Position numbers and translations under genes: made by a program
Shown here: piece by piece, positions 1 to 12,900 of the stretch
Position numbering within the stretch: the stretch's first letter is position 1
Layout: every line of letters begins with the position of its first letter
Origin: Helicoverpa zea
Taxonomy: Eukaryota > Arthropoda > Insecta > Lepidoptera > Noctuidae
NCBI RefSeq assembly: GCF_022581195.2
Contig: NC_061461.1
Coordinates: 310,001-374,000 of the forward strand
Direction of reading: 5' to 3'
DNA: 64,000 nt
Notes under the pieces: model-generated
Seen by the model: the letters and a program-made list of their open reading frames with translations, nothing else
Database searches by the model: none
Told to the model about the DNA's origin: nothing

Positions 1-2062
1 AGAATACAAATGAATTAAGAACCTCCTCCATTTTTGGAAGTCGGTTAACAAAAAGTAGTCGTGTACAATACCTCGTATTTGTCAATGAATATAATTAATT
101 TCAATTAAGGTAATAAAAGTGGAATAGTTAAGAGTTCATAAGCTTATTTTTATGTAATATTGAATAAGAGTCAAACCAGTTTTTCTCAGGACTCCCGGGA
201 TAGATTTCGAAATGCTTTGGTCTGGGACCTAATATAAGCCTATGGAACATAATACACTATGCAGTTACTGTAGGCAACACTTGAGCCCAACTTCCATACA
301 AAGAATAGCATTGTCATTATCAAAACACGTTGAAACCTGTCTTGATGCTACACTGCCTACAAATGCGTTTTGATTCACTATTAAACTATTAAATAGATTC
401 TTTTAAACATAAAATAATAAGCAGTTTCTATTATCCTATTAAGTTATTTCTATTACTACCTATAGTAAAGATAACTTTTCTTCTATAGTAACCAAAGTTT
501 ACGCCATTCTCATTTCATTTATTTACGCATTATAAAGTTAAAGTTCACGAACAATTATACGCAAAACGTATTTTATTTCTATCGCAAGCAACAAGTATTT
601 AACTTAAATTGCATAATTTATTATCGTAAATGCCAAGTAGGGAGCTTGCAATAAAATTATTAACCTAGTATTATATCGTTAGCGACAGGTACTATATTTA
701 CGATCTGTCAGTCGGTGTAGGTTACGTTCATAAACTGAATGGGTTGTAACTTACGATGAAAATTTCGAAATTGAAAAAAATCAGTTAACTTCTTCTTTGA
801 ACTCTAAAGTGAGTGACATAAGATACAAAATCAGATGATCTGGCCGTTAATATAAAAACATTTTTTTGGGAATTTTGGCGCTTACGATGTTCTTCCTGAA
901 AAGGCTCGATGTAATTAAGTACGTGTACTTCATTATGCAATTAACAGAATATGTATAAGTAGATTGTTTTCTAGCTAGATTATACAAGACATCGCAGCAT
1001 TGAACATAGCTGACTGAGCCATCGTTACAAAACACAACTTTCGTCTTTTCTTCATTTCTCCTACACTGGCGCATTATGTTGAAAAACCACTGAAGTGCCT
1101 ATCATAATAATAATATGACTTCGGTTAAGGCTAGCAAATGAAGCATCTTTCATTCACATGAATTAAATTATTCGATCACGTGACCAGTGCTGAACTTCGA
1201 ACGTCGCTTTCTATTGTCCGTTATTGTTGTTTTTCAGAACTAAACTTATCAAGTACATTTATGAAGATAAATTAGCCAGGATTATTAATGTTTTTTATTA
1301 GATTATTCGGAAGATGTTATAAATAGCAACAGTTATATAATAGGATTTGTTTTGGTGGCTTTCAGCCTACTTTCAATAAATGCTTTTTGTTTTTATTTCA
1401 ACGGTTATAAGTCTGCCCTATATTAGAGATTGTGGTAAAGTATGTATACCATTCGTATAAAAACGTCTCTATAAATTGAACTCGTAACATATGTATGGCA
1501 GTGTTTATCGGTAGCGTTGTGGTCAGTATCCCTAGGCTAGGCAAATGTTGAAGAGCACAAGTTCACAGGAAACTTATGATTAACCATACATATAAGTACA
1601 AACGTACGTAGGCATATACCACCTACAAATAAAAGGATAATATTATGTAATCATGGAAAGTAAATAAATGTGTTAATTGAGTAAATGTTCATGATAATGG
1701 TAATCTGACACTAGCTCGATATAAATGTGTCTGTCCATAAAATACAGCTATCAGTCGGATATAAGCCGAATGTAATACATTGATGAGCTTCGTCGTTTCG
1801 TCATTTAAATCCTGAAACACGATTATGCTGTAGGTAGTGTTATAGCAATCAAACGGAGTTCAGAAGCGTGTGTTGCTCGCAGATATTATCGTACAATTTT
1901 AAAAAATATTAGTAGTACCTACAAATTGACATCTTTCTAAAGGGTCAACCTGGTCTGTCTGTTAGTGGAACATCGATCGAACACACAAATTAAGATTTGA
2001 CGGAACTATTAAACTCCTTCGGGGTTTCTTTACAGGGCTACGAAACCTCTTACAGTATTTAG

Positions 2063-2210
2063 GACTGACAACCAGTCTTATCAAGGGGTAGTGTAGTGGG
2101 TTGCCCAGGTTGAAGAAGTCAGATAAGCAGTCGCTTCTTGTAAAACACTGGTATTAAGCTGCAACCGGTTATACTGGAAGCTGACCCCGACACAGTTACG
2201 AAAAAGGTAC
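2063..2210 (-). repeat. Dispersed lepidopteran-type repeat (family C), copy 1
   Basis: This matches, in reverse complement, the better copy at 17274-17537. Shared words include the reverse complements of GGGGTCGGCTTCCAGTCTAA and of the CAAGAAGCGACTGCCTATCTGA block. It is probably a decayed non-autonomous retroelement; the parent is unknown. Confidence 0.6.
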
Positions 2211-2995
2211 AAGATTGTGTTCTAGAATTTGGCTTGATCGAAAATTAAAAATAATATGGCGGGTATTGACTGCAGTGGATATAACTGACCTTACTCATTA
2301 CCGACATAAAATAGTTATCTAAGAAGGCCGATATGCTAATTCTATGGCAACGAATTATCTCAGGTCTAGATTTTAATTCGTCATTGCAAGTTGATTCATA
2401 TGAACCGGATTGGGCTAGCTTCTGACCTAGGCTCGAATCCTGCGCAGATAACATGGGCAGCGGTATCTAATCAACGTGTAAATATTGTAGGGCGAAGCTT
2501 ATCGTGAGCTTCTTTACGTTATCTATTCATGGATTGGAATTATTTAGATAGTCAATTTATATTAATCAAAATTATCCGATACAGTTTGACAAGCAAGGAT
2601 AATATACTGTAAAGCATACCTGTAGTGCGTGTCACTGTCGATGTTTACCGATGAATACCTGATAGTCGGATAATTGATATAAATATTTCAGTGTCATATC
2701 AAAGTGCACTAAATACATACACGTGAGCAGTACTGAAAATATTCGGATATTATACAGACCCTAAACTAGACACTTCGTAACTGGCCTTGTTGAAGAAGGA
2801 CCTCTTCGGAAGACCTAATAAATTATTGTTCATTAACCCTAGACTTAGACTGAAGACTGTATCTGATGATTTAATAGTAGATAGTCCTATCTGATGACAG
2901 GTCTGACTTTTAAGGTTCAAGATTGTACTATTTTATGCTCTGCCGTTAAGACATCGTAGGTGTCATGGAACATCTTTGGCAGTGCTTACGGGTAT

Positions 2996-3110
2996 TCAGA
3001 AGCCAGAAAGTCTGATAACCAGCCTTCAGTAGGCACTGGCCCTCAGCTGCATCAGGTTAAGCTGGAAGCCAACCCCAATATAGTCGTGAAAAGGCTAGGC
3101 AGATAGTTTA
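2996..3110 (-). repeat. Dispersed repeat family C, copy 2
   Basis: A more diverged reverse-orientation copy of the unit at 17274-17537. It keeps the words around GCTGGAAGCCAACCCC and the preceding CAGCTGCATC stretch. Confidence 0.5.
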
Positions 3111-3980
3111 TCCTTTACCATCAGTCACGTGAGTTCAAGAACATCAGAGTGATCTTGCGATCTCATCGTAAATCGATTGTAAATCGATGTGTTTTTATTT
3201 CATCTATCAGTAATTCTACACCTGTTGCAGTTTTACATCGTCGTCATTATAAAGACAAAGATTGTTGCCATCCGCTCGTATTTATCAATTTTAATAATTA
3301 TTTTCTATATGAACGACTTTTTTTATTCTCATGCGTTATTTAAGAGTTTCTTGATATACAAACTTATTTTCAAGGTTTTACAAAAACTGCAAATAGTTTT
3401 TTTTTTGTTTTTATTCGAACATCTTCTGATTCCCGCGGTGTCACCCACAAACACAAACTTTGAATGCTTCTCCCAGAACCCTAAAAACCATCGTGTTCTT
3501 CCTCGTTTTCAAATTGTCTTTATAATGTTTTCTCTATATCTATTCAGCGATTTTTCCGTAAAGAAAAGAGTTTCTAGACATTAATATAAGGCAGAACAGC
3601 ACTTATTCTTACGCCCTTTCTCACGTCTTTGAGTTATTGCGAAAACTCCTAATTATTATTTGCCAGCAACTGCATGATTAAACAAGTGTACGTCTACATA
3701 GAGCGGTTTATCAGATAGGTACATGAAAGTGGTTGAGAAGATCGAAGTAAAACAACGTACATTTACGGAATTGGTAAAGGATTTTATTCTTCTTTACTAT
3801 CCTTATTATGTTTTTACAATTTGTCTTATGCTGTAATGGTGTGGCAGTGTGGTGGCCATTGACACCAAAGCCCACTTGTATGCATGCCTATTAAAAGTAG
3901 CTTTCCATAATGGTGCTTTTGTATTATCATTCTTATTACAGGTTGCAACAAAAGTGAACGGTACAACAGAATCATAACCA

Positions 3981-6262
3981 TCATCTCAGCCATAGGACGT
4001 CCACTGCTGAACATAGGCCTCCCCCTTTGATCTCCACAGATACCTGTTGGAAGCGACCTGCATCCAGCGTCTTCCGGCGACCTTTATAAGGTCGTCTGTC
4101 CACCTCGTTGGTGGACGTCCTACGCTGCGCTTGCTAGTCCGTGGTCTCCACTCCAGCACTTTTCGGCCCCATCTGCCATCTGCTCTGCGAGCAATATGGC
4201 CTGCCCATTGCCACTTCAACTTGCTAATCCGGTGGGCTATATCAGTCACTTTGGTTCGTCTACTGATCTCCTCGTTTCGGATTCGATCACGTAGAGAAAC
4301 ACCGAGCATAGCCCTCTCCATAGCTCGTTGAGCGACTTTGAGCTTTGAGATGAGGCCGATAGTGAGAGACCACGTTTCGGTGCCGTAAGTCATCACTGGT
4401 AACACACATTGGTTGAAGACTTTCGTCTTGAGGCACTGAGGTATGTCGGACGAAAAGACATTGCGTAGTTTCCCGAACGCTGCCCAGCCGAGTTGGATTC
4501 GGCGGTTGACCTCTTTCTCGAAGTTGGACCTACCTAATTGGACTACTTGTCCTAGGTAGATATATGAGTCAACAACTTCGAGTACCGAGCTTCCAACAGA
4601 GACTGGGGTGGGCTGAACATGGACATTTGACATAATTTTCGTCTTGTCCATGTTCATTTTCAGGCCCACCCGTTGTGAAACTCGGTCGAGGCCCTCGAGC
4701 ATCATACTGAGTTCCTCCATCGACTTTGCCATGACTACGATGTCGTCGGCAAACCGAAGGTGAGTGATGTATTCGCCGTTGATGTTGATGCCAAGTCCTT
4801 GCCATTCCAGGAGCTTGAAGGCGTCTTCCATTGCGGCGGTAAACAGTTTCGGGGAGATTACGTCCCCCTGTCTTACGCCTCTTCTCAATGGAATCGGCTT
4901 CGTGCTATGCTCCTGTACTCGGACCGACATGGTGGCGTTATTATACAAACACTTCAACACCTCGATGTACCGATAGTCAATATGGCATCGTTGGAGTGAC
5001 TCAAGTACCGCCCATGTTTCCACCGAATCGAAGGCTTTCTCATAGTCCACAAACGCTAAGCATAATGGCAAGTTATACTCCTCGGTCTTCTGTATAACTT
5101 GCCGCAGCGTATGGATGTGGTCTATGGTACTAAAGCCTCTTCGGAAACCGGCTTGTTCGGGAGGCTGGAAGTCATCAAGCCTGTGCTCGAGACGGTTCGT
5201 GATAACCCTTGAAAACAGCTTATAAACATGGCTTAGAAGTGTGATGGGTCTGTAGTTCTTCAATAGGCTGTTGTCACCTTTTTTGAAGAACAACACCACC
5301 ACACCCCTGCTCCATGCTTCAGGCGTTTTGCCCTCGGACAGGACGGAGTTAAAGAGCTTCTGGAGGACTTTAAGTGCCGGTGTTCCACCCGCTCTCAGAA
5401 GCTCTGAAGTGATTCCGTCCTCACCCGGCGCCTTGTTGTTCTTAAGCTGCTTCAGGGCCATCCTAATCTCGTACAGACTGATGTCCGGGATATCTTCGGT
5501 ATAATGTCGGGACAGCTTGGCTCTTGGATCTCCTGCCAAGCTGTCAACGGACTTTGCGACCGAAGTGTATAACTGTCCATAGAACCTCTCGATCTCGCCT
5601 AAAACCTCTGCCTTGGTCGACGCTATGCTGCCATCCTCCCGTTTCAGCTTAGTCATCTGGCTTTGCCCAATAGACTTGTCCTTTGCGACCACTTTGGAGC
5701 CTTGGTTTCGCTGTATGGTCTCTTTAACACGATTCGTATTAAAGAGACGCAGATCGTGTCGCAAGGACTTGGATATTCGTCTATTGAGCTGCCTATATGA
5801 CTTCGCATCATGGGAAGACTGCAACTGTAGCAAGCGTCGTTCAGCCATGAGGTTTAAGGTTTGCTCGGTTAGTTTTTGAGGTCTATTTTTACGGCAGGGT
5901 CTAAAAAACTTAGACCCTACCGTGCGGACAGTTTCCACTAGTCCGTCGTTGATCTCGTCCACTGACACTAAGTTCTCAAGGCAAGCAAAGCGATTAGAGA
6001 GCTCGAGTTGAAAGCTTTCCGGGTTTTGAATATGGGACCGAGTAGGTCGGAGCGTAGACTTCATCAGACTGGACCTTTCAAGTTTAACATTGATATTCAG
6101 TGAGGCTCTTACAATTCGGTGATCGCTTCCGGTTTTTACCCTGTTGATCACAGAGACATCACTGAATATCCGTCTCTTGTCGGTCATGAAGAAGTCTATC
6201 TCGTTTCTCGTGAAACCATCGGGACTCAACCAGGTCCATTTCCTGTGAGGCGGCTTCTAATA
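3981..6262 (-). mobile_element. RTE-clade non-LTR retrotransposon, 5'-truncated, with TSD
   Basis: The element runs on the minus strand. Its 3' end (window position 3981) carries a short ATGATG-type tail typical of RTE elements. Its 5' end stops abruptly at about 6262. The same 11-bp word AATCATAACCA lies immediately outside both ends (3970-3980 and 6263-6273), which is a target site duplication. Copy 2 at 36679-39215 extends further 5', so this copy has lost the 5' UTR and most of the endonuclease domain. The long open frame and perfect TSD point to a fairly recent insertion. Confidence 0.9.
3986..6229 (-). CDS. Reverse transcriptase of RTE-type LINE (partial, lacks most of endonuclease)
   Basis: A 747-codon open frame. 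The N-terminus holds only the tail of an APE-type endonuclease: the NEIDFFM motif near residues 9-15 and SDHR near residues 35-38. The reverse transcriptase follows, with LKNNKAPGEDGITSELL, NYRPITLLS, FVDYEKAFDSV, RRGVRQGDVISP, the catalytic FADD box (LRFADDIVVMA) and a LQ-rich thumb. The C-terminus has the RR-x-KWQWAGHIARR block common in RTE and related LINE proteins. The first ATG is not the native start, because the frame is open to the truncation point and copy 2 shows more endonuclease upstream. It cannot nick its own target without the missing endonuclease, so it is probably retrotransposition-dead but still coding. Confidence 0.9.
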   Translation of the reverse strand: MSPDGFTRNEIDFFMTDKRRIFSDVSVINRVKTGSDHRIVRASLNINVKLERSSLMKSTLRPTRSHIQNPESFQLELSNRFACLENLVSVDEINDGLVETVRTVGSKFFRPCRKNRPQKLTEQTLNLMAERRLLQLQSSHDAKSYRQLNRRISKSLRHDLRLFNTNRVKETIQRNQGSKVVAKDKSIGQSQMTKLKREDGSIASTKAEVLGEIERFYGQLYTSVAKSVDSLAGDPRAKLSRHYTEDIPDISLYEIRMALKQLKNNKAPGEDGITSELLRAGGTPALKVLQKLFNSVLSEGKTPEAWSRGVVVLFFKKGDNSLLKNYRPITLLSHVYKLFSRVITNRLEHRLDDFQPPEQAGFRRGFSTIDHIHTLRQVIQKTEEYNLPLCLAFVDYEKAFDSVETWAVLESLQRCHIDYRYIEVLKCLYNNATMSVRVQEHSTKPIPLRRGVRQGDVISPKLFTAAMEDAFKLLEWQGLGININGEYITHLRFADDIVVMAKSMEELSMMLEGLDRVSQRVGLKMNMDKTKIMSNVHVQPTPVSVGSSVLEVVDSYIYLGQVVQLGRSNFEKEVNRRIQLGWAAFGKLRNVFSSDIPQCLKTKVFNQCVLPVMTYGTETWSLTIGLISKLKVAQRAMERAMLGVSLRDRIRNEEISRRTKVTDIAHRISKLKWQWAGHIARRADGRWGRKVLEWRPRTSKRSVGRPPTRWTDDLIKVAGRRWMQVASNRYLWRSKGEAYVQQWTSYG

Positions 6263-6273
6263 AATCATAACCA

Positions 6274-6974
6274 AACGGTAACTTATTTTTACTTTACATA
6301 CGATGTATGTACATAGGTACATACAATGAAAATTATAATATTATTGTATTCGCAAACCATGAACACATCAATGTATAATATTAAGAATACATCACTTATT
6401 TCACAGCATGGTTGTAGACCATGACCAACTTAGAATCTCGGTTTGTACTTTCTTGTGGTTTTTACAAAAAAACTAAACAGAAATCTGTTTCAGTTTTTTC
6501 TAAAGACACTGTCAGTTTTTAATATTACTTACAACTAGAATACTTCTAAAACTAAATAAATATTGATCACACACAAAAACCATCACTAGAAACATAAACA
6601 AACCACAAATATATAGATAAATTAACTTTAAATATTTAGCTTATAACTATGTCTTTAGCTATAATACTATGCACATTAAAAATACTCATTTAAACTATAA
6701 TGACTACAAAAATCACGAATGCTGGACCAAATTACACACACTGGGCTTGCAAACATAAACGATCGGTACAACGATATCAGAAACACATGAAAAGCTCTTT
6801 GGGCTGCAAAAAAAGTAATCAATTTGCTATTAGTAGATACTTTACGTTTTTTTCAAGAATCTGCAGATAATTGCACACTATATAATTGGGGAAAATTCAT
6901 GTATTCTTAAAAGCTGTACTGTAAAGTGTATGTCCAGCACATAACCTACATATTTATGTTGTAAATTCGTTGGT
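6274..6974. other. Region downstream of transporter A, probable 3' UTR
   Basis: AT-rich sequence between the RTE insertion and the stop codon of transporter A at 6975. It contains no coding potential on either strand. By position it should hold the 3' UTR and polyadenylation site of transporter A, but I saw no convincing AATAAA on the minus strand. Confidence 0.4.
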
Positions 6975-9900
6975 CTACTCGGCAGAGACTTTCTTGTTGT
7001 CCATGTCCTCGGCCTGCGCGATGGTATCGGGCAGGTGCGCCTTGAGCGTCTCCGGCGTGAGCAGCATCAGCAGCCCCGCCGACGTCGCCATCACGCCGAA
7101 GATCAGGTACGGCAGCGCCTCCATGTACGCCATCTAAACATAATAAAGGATGATTAATAAAGAAGAATAAAATTTATATTTTTGACGAGCCACTGAGCTT
7201 TGAGAACGTATATGTGGACATGTAAGTATTTAGGGGGAGTAAATAAGGGCGTACATAAGGGAGTACATAGGGGGAGTAAATAAGGGAGTACATAGGGAGT
7301 ATATAGGGGAAGCAAATACGGGGAGGTTATAGGGAGATTACATAAAGGATTAGGATGGTTGTATATGGACATTACACAATGCCCAGTACGATAAATCCGT
7401 GACTGATTGCTTTAACTGACCAGTAGCGGCGTCTGCGGCGCGACGAGCGCTCCGATGCGGCCGGCCATGGAGCAGGCGCCGAGCAGGCTGTGCCGCGCCT
7501 GCGTGGGGAACAGCTCTCCCGTGTAGATGTACACGCTGCTGAACGCCATGCTGATGCATAACTTGCCCAGCAGGTTCAGCGTCGTCACCAGCCATGGTAT
7601 CGCTGTTGGCAAAGAAGTGACATATTTCATCAAAGAAACGATTCATATCCTATGTTTTACAAATAATAAATACTTTGAATACTTTGACTTTGACTTCATA
7701 AAAAAAATGGTATAAAGTTACATAATTACATGCAAGATTTAGAGCGACTTCAATCTGCCAGGTTCGCTCAGTTTTGTATGAGCACTTGGACGCATACAAA
7801 TGTAAAAGTGCAAGCCTACTACATAACTGACTAATATTCAACTACTTTACGCCCGAATAAAAACGTGTAGATCAAAATATTGCAAATGTCATACCTATAC
7901 ACGCAAAAAATGATATAGAGACATAATTACAAACAAAGACAAACTTACACTCCGGTACAAAAGGCATGGCTACAAGTGACAGCCCACAGACGATGAAGGC
8001 AGTCATGGTGGAACTCTTCCTGCCGAAGCGGTCGAGCGTGAGCACGCTGAGGCAGTAGCCGGGGATCTCCACCAGCGACGTCAGGATGAAGTTCACGTAG
8101 CTGTTCCCTGCCAGCGACACCGAGTTGATGGACAGCCCGTAGTACACGAACGTCAGCGTGATCCACCAGAACGAGCACACCAGCAGCCGGCACATGATCC
8201 TCTTAGACTTTATTACTTGGACTAGAATTGACCGCGAGTCCACCTCTGCCGTCTCTGATTCATTTTGGGCGGGTTTCTTCTCTTCAGGCTGGTCAATCAA
8301 TGTTCTCATTGTTTCTGGCGACAGTTTCTTTCTGTTCATCTTAGCAGCTTTGAAGATAATTCTGGCGGCTTCTTTATTGTTTCCCTTGCTGATCAGCCAG
8401 CGCACGCTCTCCTCGACGAGCCAGTAGTAGATGATGAAGAGCACGGAGGGCGCGTAGATGACGAGAGTGTAGGTGCGCCAGTAGGGCACCACCCACGCCA
8501 CCAGCGCCGTCACCACCTGACCCATCGCGAACGTGCTGGAGATCAGGTTGCCGCCCAGCACGCGCTTGTCGGGACCCACCATCTCGAGGGCTGAAACAGA
8601 CAGTAATGTTTTGATGAACATGGAACGGACTCAATAGCATGTAAAACTTAACATTAAAAAGAAACGTCCTTTGGCGCTATTTAATTCCGCAATGGAAGAT
8701 AGCTTACCAAGAATGAATGCAGTGCTATAAACGCCAGCTCCGACGAAGGAGTCGAGGAACTCGAAGCAGAGGTACATGATGTAGGAAGAGGAAAAGGCGC
8801 GGATGACGCCCATCAGTGCTGGAGACACCGCCGTGATCACCAGCGCCACGCGACGACCGTACCTGAAGTTATTAATTGTAGTAGCTGTGACTCAGACAAC
8901 TGAGTCAGAAGTCGGACAAGTCAAATGAAAATTCTTTATTTGTTGTCTTTTTTTTTTCAGAAAATTCTTTATTTTCAGAAAAACATATTATGTGAAAATT
9001 TCTAACTAGTTTGTCATGCACAAGAAATACGATGAGCTAAGCAATTGTGTTTCTATGATAGCAGAATAGACAATCCAATAATGTACAATCACTTGGATGT
9101 TTTTTTATAGAAACAATCACGGATCAATCATGATTATCTGACATCATAGCTAATCAAAGCAATTTATTTTATTTTGAGTATTCGTTTCGCAATTTTTTCA
9201 TTAATTTGACCTAAAAGATTGAAATAAGACAAAGTTTGGGATAGCCCACCGCACCAGATATCTGTGATCAGGATGGTCTTCATGCATCACAGTGGATGCA
9301 AGTATTAAGTTAATCTATGGTAGAAGTATACTAACGTGTCGGAGATGAAGGCAGTGACGGGCAGCGCGGCGAACACTCCCGCCACGTGGATGGAGCCCAC
9401 CAGCGTGCGCATCCAGTCCTTGCACGCCAAGTCGAACTGGAATCAACAAAATCGCATGATCAGTTTGGGAGCAACGATGCCACAGACAGATACATACACA
9501 TTTACACACACACACACAGAGAGAGAGAGACTCGTCAAACTTATAACTAACACGCCGTCGTTCTTGCGTCCGGGGTTAAAAACAAAAGCTATAATTTCTG
9601 ACATGAAGTACTTAGGTCATAAAAGTCTACAGTCATAAAAGAAAACACCTTGATAACTTTCTCAGATTAAAGAGCACTAGTCCTTATCAAATATTTGCAT
9701 AGCAGAATGTCAGTGGAGCTGACTGCCAAAGTATACACAGTCAATTAAAATCAGTAACGGAAATTCGTTAAGGCTATACTTATTATTGCAGATACAATAT
9801 CAAACAACCAATGCAGGTCTGTTAACTATTTATCAAGATAGCTTAAATGATTACACAGTAAAAACTTTATGATCCAAAAGGTTGGAAGGCACTCACCGTA

Positions 9901-12900
9901 CTGACGATAGTATTGTTATGCTCGTAGACCCAGGCCTGACAGCTCTTGGTCTCATTGGTGTGGAAGCTGGAGGGGGCGCACTCCTCGCCTAGGGGTTGCA
10001 GGCGTTCGCAGCGGCCGCCGGAGTCCGGCAGGGCCCAGGTACCCCATGCACCGGCCTCGTAGTCTAAGGGAGGCGACTCGCATTCCGGTACTATGCATCT
10101 GGGGAACATATTGAGTGTGTTTAGTTTAAGGTTAATTAGTGCAGGTAATTTAAGTAACACTTACTACTGCGTCTTTAATTACATGGCTATCGCTAGAAGA
10201 AATTTTGGTACATGTAGCCATTCGTAGTTGCCAGGACTAGTTTGGTCCTGGAAGTTATCAGGCTTATCAAGCAGAGACGCGTTACTCGGCAAGTAGTGTG
10301 GAATTCAGAAAAGCAGTGGCTCCATATGAAATACATATTTTCCGTAAGGCAAAAAGCAAGTACCTACTAAAATCGAAGTACCTACGAAAAAAATCGTCAA
10401 TTTACGGTTCACAACCCCGATGCCCTTGGAGAAGCAGACCGCAACACGTTTTCACAAACTGACATCTTGTTTTATCTTCAAGTGGCACGCTCAGGCAACA
10501 GTGTGGTATTTGCCAAGTTCGGTATAATGACTTAACGTAATTATTTCGGCACAATAAGGGTCATGAAATAATTGCAACAAAGATTTTGTTGAGCTCAGCG
10601 ATTACCGCATGATTTAGGTACCCAACATAGTTGTAATGTCTCCGGGACCCAGGATCGTGCCATTCGGTCACCGCACACCAGTGATTGAAATTGGCGCAAA
10701 AATACCAAATTATCGCATTACGCATGCCATTGCTTTGTTGCTTCACGTGTTTCATGAGACTAAAATAATTAGTACTATTTATTTAATTAATTAAAAAGCA
10801 GTTGAACATTTGATAAGCGCGCTACCGGCTCTTCTCAACCTCGTCTGGGTAAATACTTCCTATCTTAGACATACATTTAAATACTATTCTGTTTGTTAAA
10901 TTACTTGAAAGAATACATCGTAAATGAAATGGAATTTGTTTAATTTTATGGCCATTTTATTTGTACATGATATTCAGAAGCTCCAGTATCTATTTTGTTG
11001 GTCGTATACTTAAGTAATCTTTGATGGTTAATTTAATACATTTTGTACATTGTGTGTAAGATTTTTCGTTTTGCTTTGCTACGAGTATGCACTATTTAAT
11101 TATCATTATCTCGCCAACTATTCAAGAAAAGAAGGCAATTAAGTACATTGTTTTTTTTACATAGACGAGGAAAATGCCCCCGTCATTGTGTCGGTCTAGG
11201 TCACGGCCCACTGCGATTGATTTCACTAGTTTTCCTGCTCCACTGCCGGAAGATACCTACACATGTTAATAGCTGGATGAATGGACATTGGACTGCTGAG
11301 TTTATAAATTCATCATCTATTACGACAGATACAGCAGTAGGCAGCAGGATATTAATGTAAATAGACTGAATAGGACTCACAATCTGAACACCTACGCCAA
11401 GTTCGCTATCTACTTCTATTCTAATGCGCCTTCTAGGGTGTTTTTTAGGTCTTCTCATGATCCTGATGCTATTCCCGATGTCAGTACATAGGCAAATGGA
11501 CATTATATGTCATGTGTACTTGTATGTCAATCCATCTTTGCGAATTCATCTCGCCAAGATGTTTTGATTGAATTGATTGATGAAACCATCTTTTCATTTA
11601 TTTCTCGCAAAAGGGCTTAAGGTGATTTTTTGTGAGTGAGATAATAAAAGTGATAGTATTTCTAGTAGACTTTTAAATTCGTCATATTAAAACAGTTATC
11701 GTAATTTCACTTGAAATAAAATGATTAATATTCAATCATGTTCAACTTCAATATTGACGATTCTGATCTTGACCATGAGCATAATCAGTAACACACTTAA
11801 CCCAAATATGCAATCTTTCAAAATGAGTGATATTCCCCAATGCCGGTCACCAGCATTGCATTATTGGTCTTGAAACTATTTATTATCTGCACTTATCAAC
11901 AAGGTACCTACTACTGAAGTAGCCAAAACAATGTCAATCATAGAATTGCGTAACAAACTAGATATTAGTCTAGTAATCTATTTCTTATCTTAATGTAATC
12001 TCTAGCACATTTGCACTATTGTAATCTAGTTTTTTTTATAAACCCTGCTAGCTTTAAAATCAATTTAATCATATTTACATTACATTTCGAAATATTAAAA
12101 GTCAATCAGATCTTATCGTTAATCGTTAATCTGAATTCAAATTAGTCACCGTAATCCTTATAAAAATGTGAATTCGCTAACACCCTAATCTTTATGAAGA
12201 AACTAGCATGCGGCAGTGGTTTCACCAAACATCCAGTCCAACAGTCGATTAGCGCTTTCAAGCGACAGAAATCTTCCACTCACTGGTTGAGATTAACAGG
12301 ACAGCAACAAACAGGATCACGACTTCTAAAATTTCGAAGTATATATGTAATACACAAATTATACTCCAGAAAAGGCCAGGAAGACGACCATTGGAGAAAT
12401 TGCGACATTTATCATTTAGAAAAACCCGCAAGTAAGGCAAGGAAGCGAGTAGACAACAATACACAGCGCAGGATGAGCTTGTTAGTCTGTTCGGCACAAG
12501 AGAACTACTCGCCTTCATTAGCGGGAAGGCAAACTGATTCCTTCTGCATTGTATGCTAACAATAACACTAGCATGTCTCAGGAATTTCGGGAGAGGAGTA
12601 GTAAGTACTACTTAATGAATAATTGAAAGGTATATTTAGTTCAGGAACTTGAATAAGCGCTCAGTTTCACAGAACAAGACAGGCGACACTCTGATGCCTT
12701 GGATAAGAATTATTTAGATTTGATTTTATTAATTAGACGTCATAATATGCTATCAGCTTAGATTTAGCATTCCACTAAAGGCTATCAGTATGAGCTGATA
12801 ATTTTCCTTGACAGATTTTTAGGTAGGCTGTTAATATTGTAATTTTAATTGTTCATACAATCCTAATTTACCTATTCCTAGCATTGCCTTCGAAACTGCT

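Larger units (their letters stand above)
1..3969. other. Gene-free AT-rich region
   Basis: No exon with flanking splice signals or recognisable protein similarity was found. Open frames here (for example 3189-3584 plus) are AT-rich, low complexity and match no family I know. Two diverged copies of a dispersed repeat, listed separately, lie near 2063-2210 and 2996-3110. Confidence 0.6.

Noticed and set aside
3189..3584. 131-codon plus-strand ORF
   Set aside because: AT-rich, hydrophobic by composition, overlapping other random frames, with no splice sites or known similarity.
4047..5879. Plus-strand frames across the RTE copy
   Set aside because: Antisense shadows of the reverse transcriptase frame.
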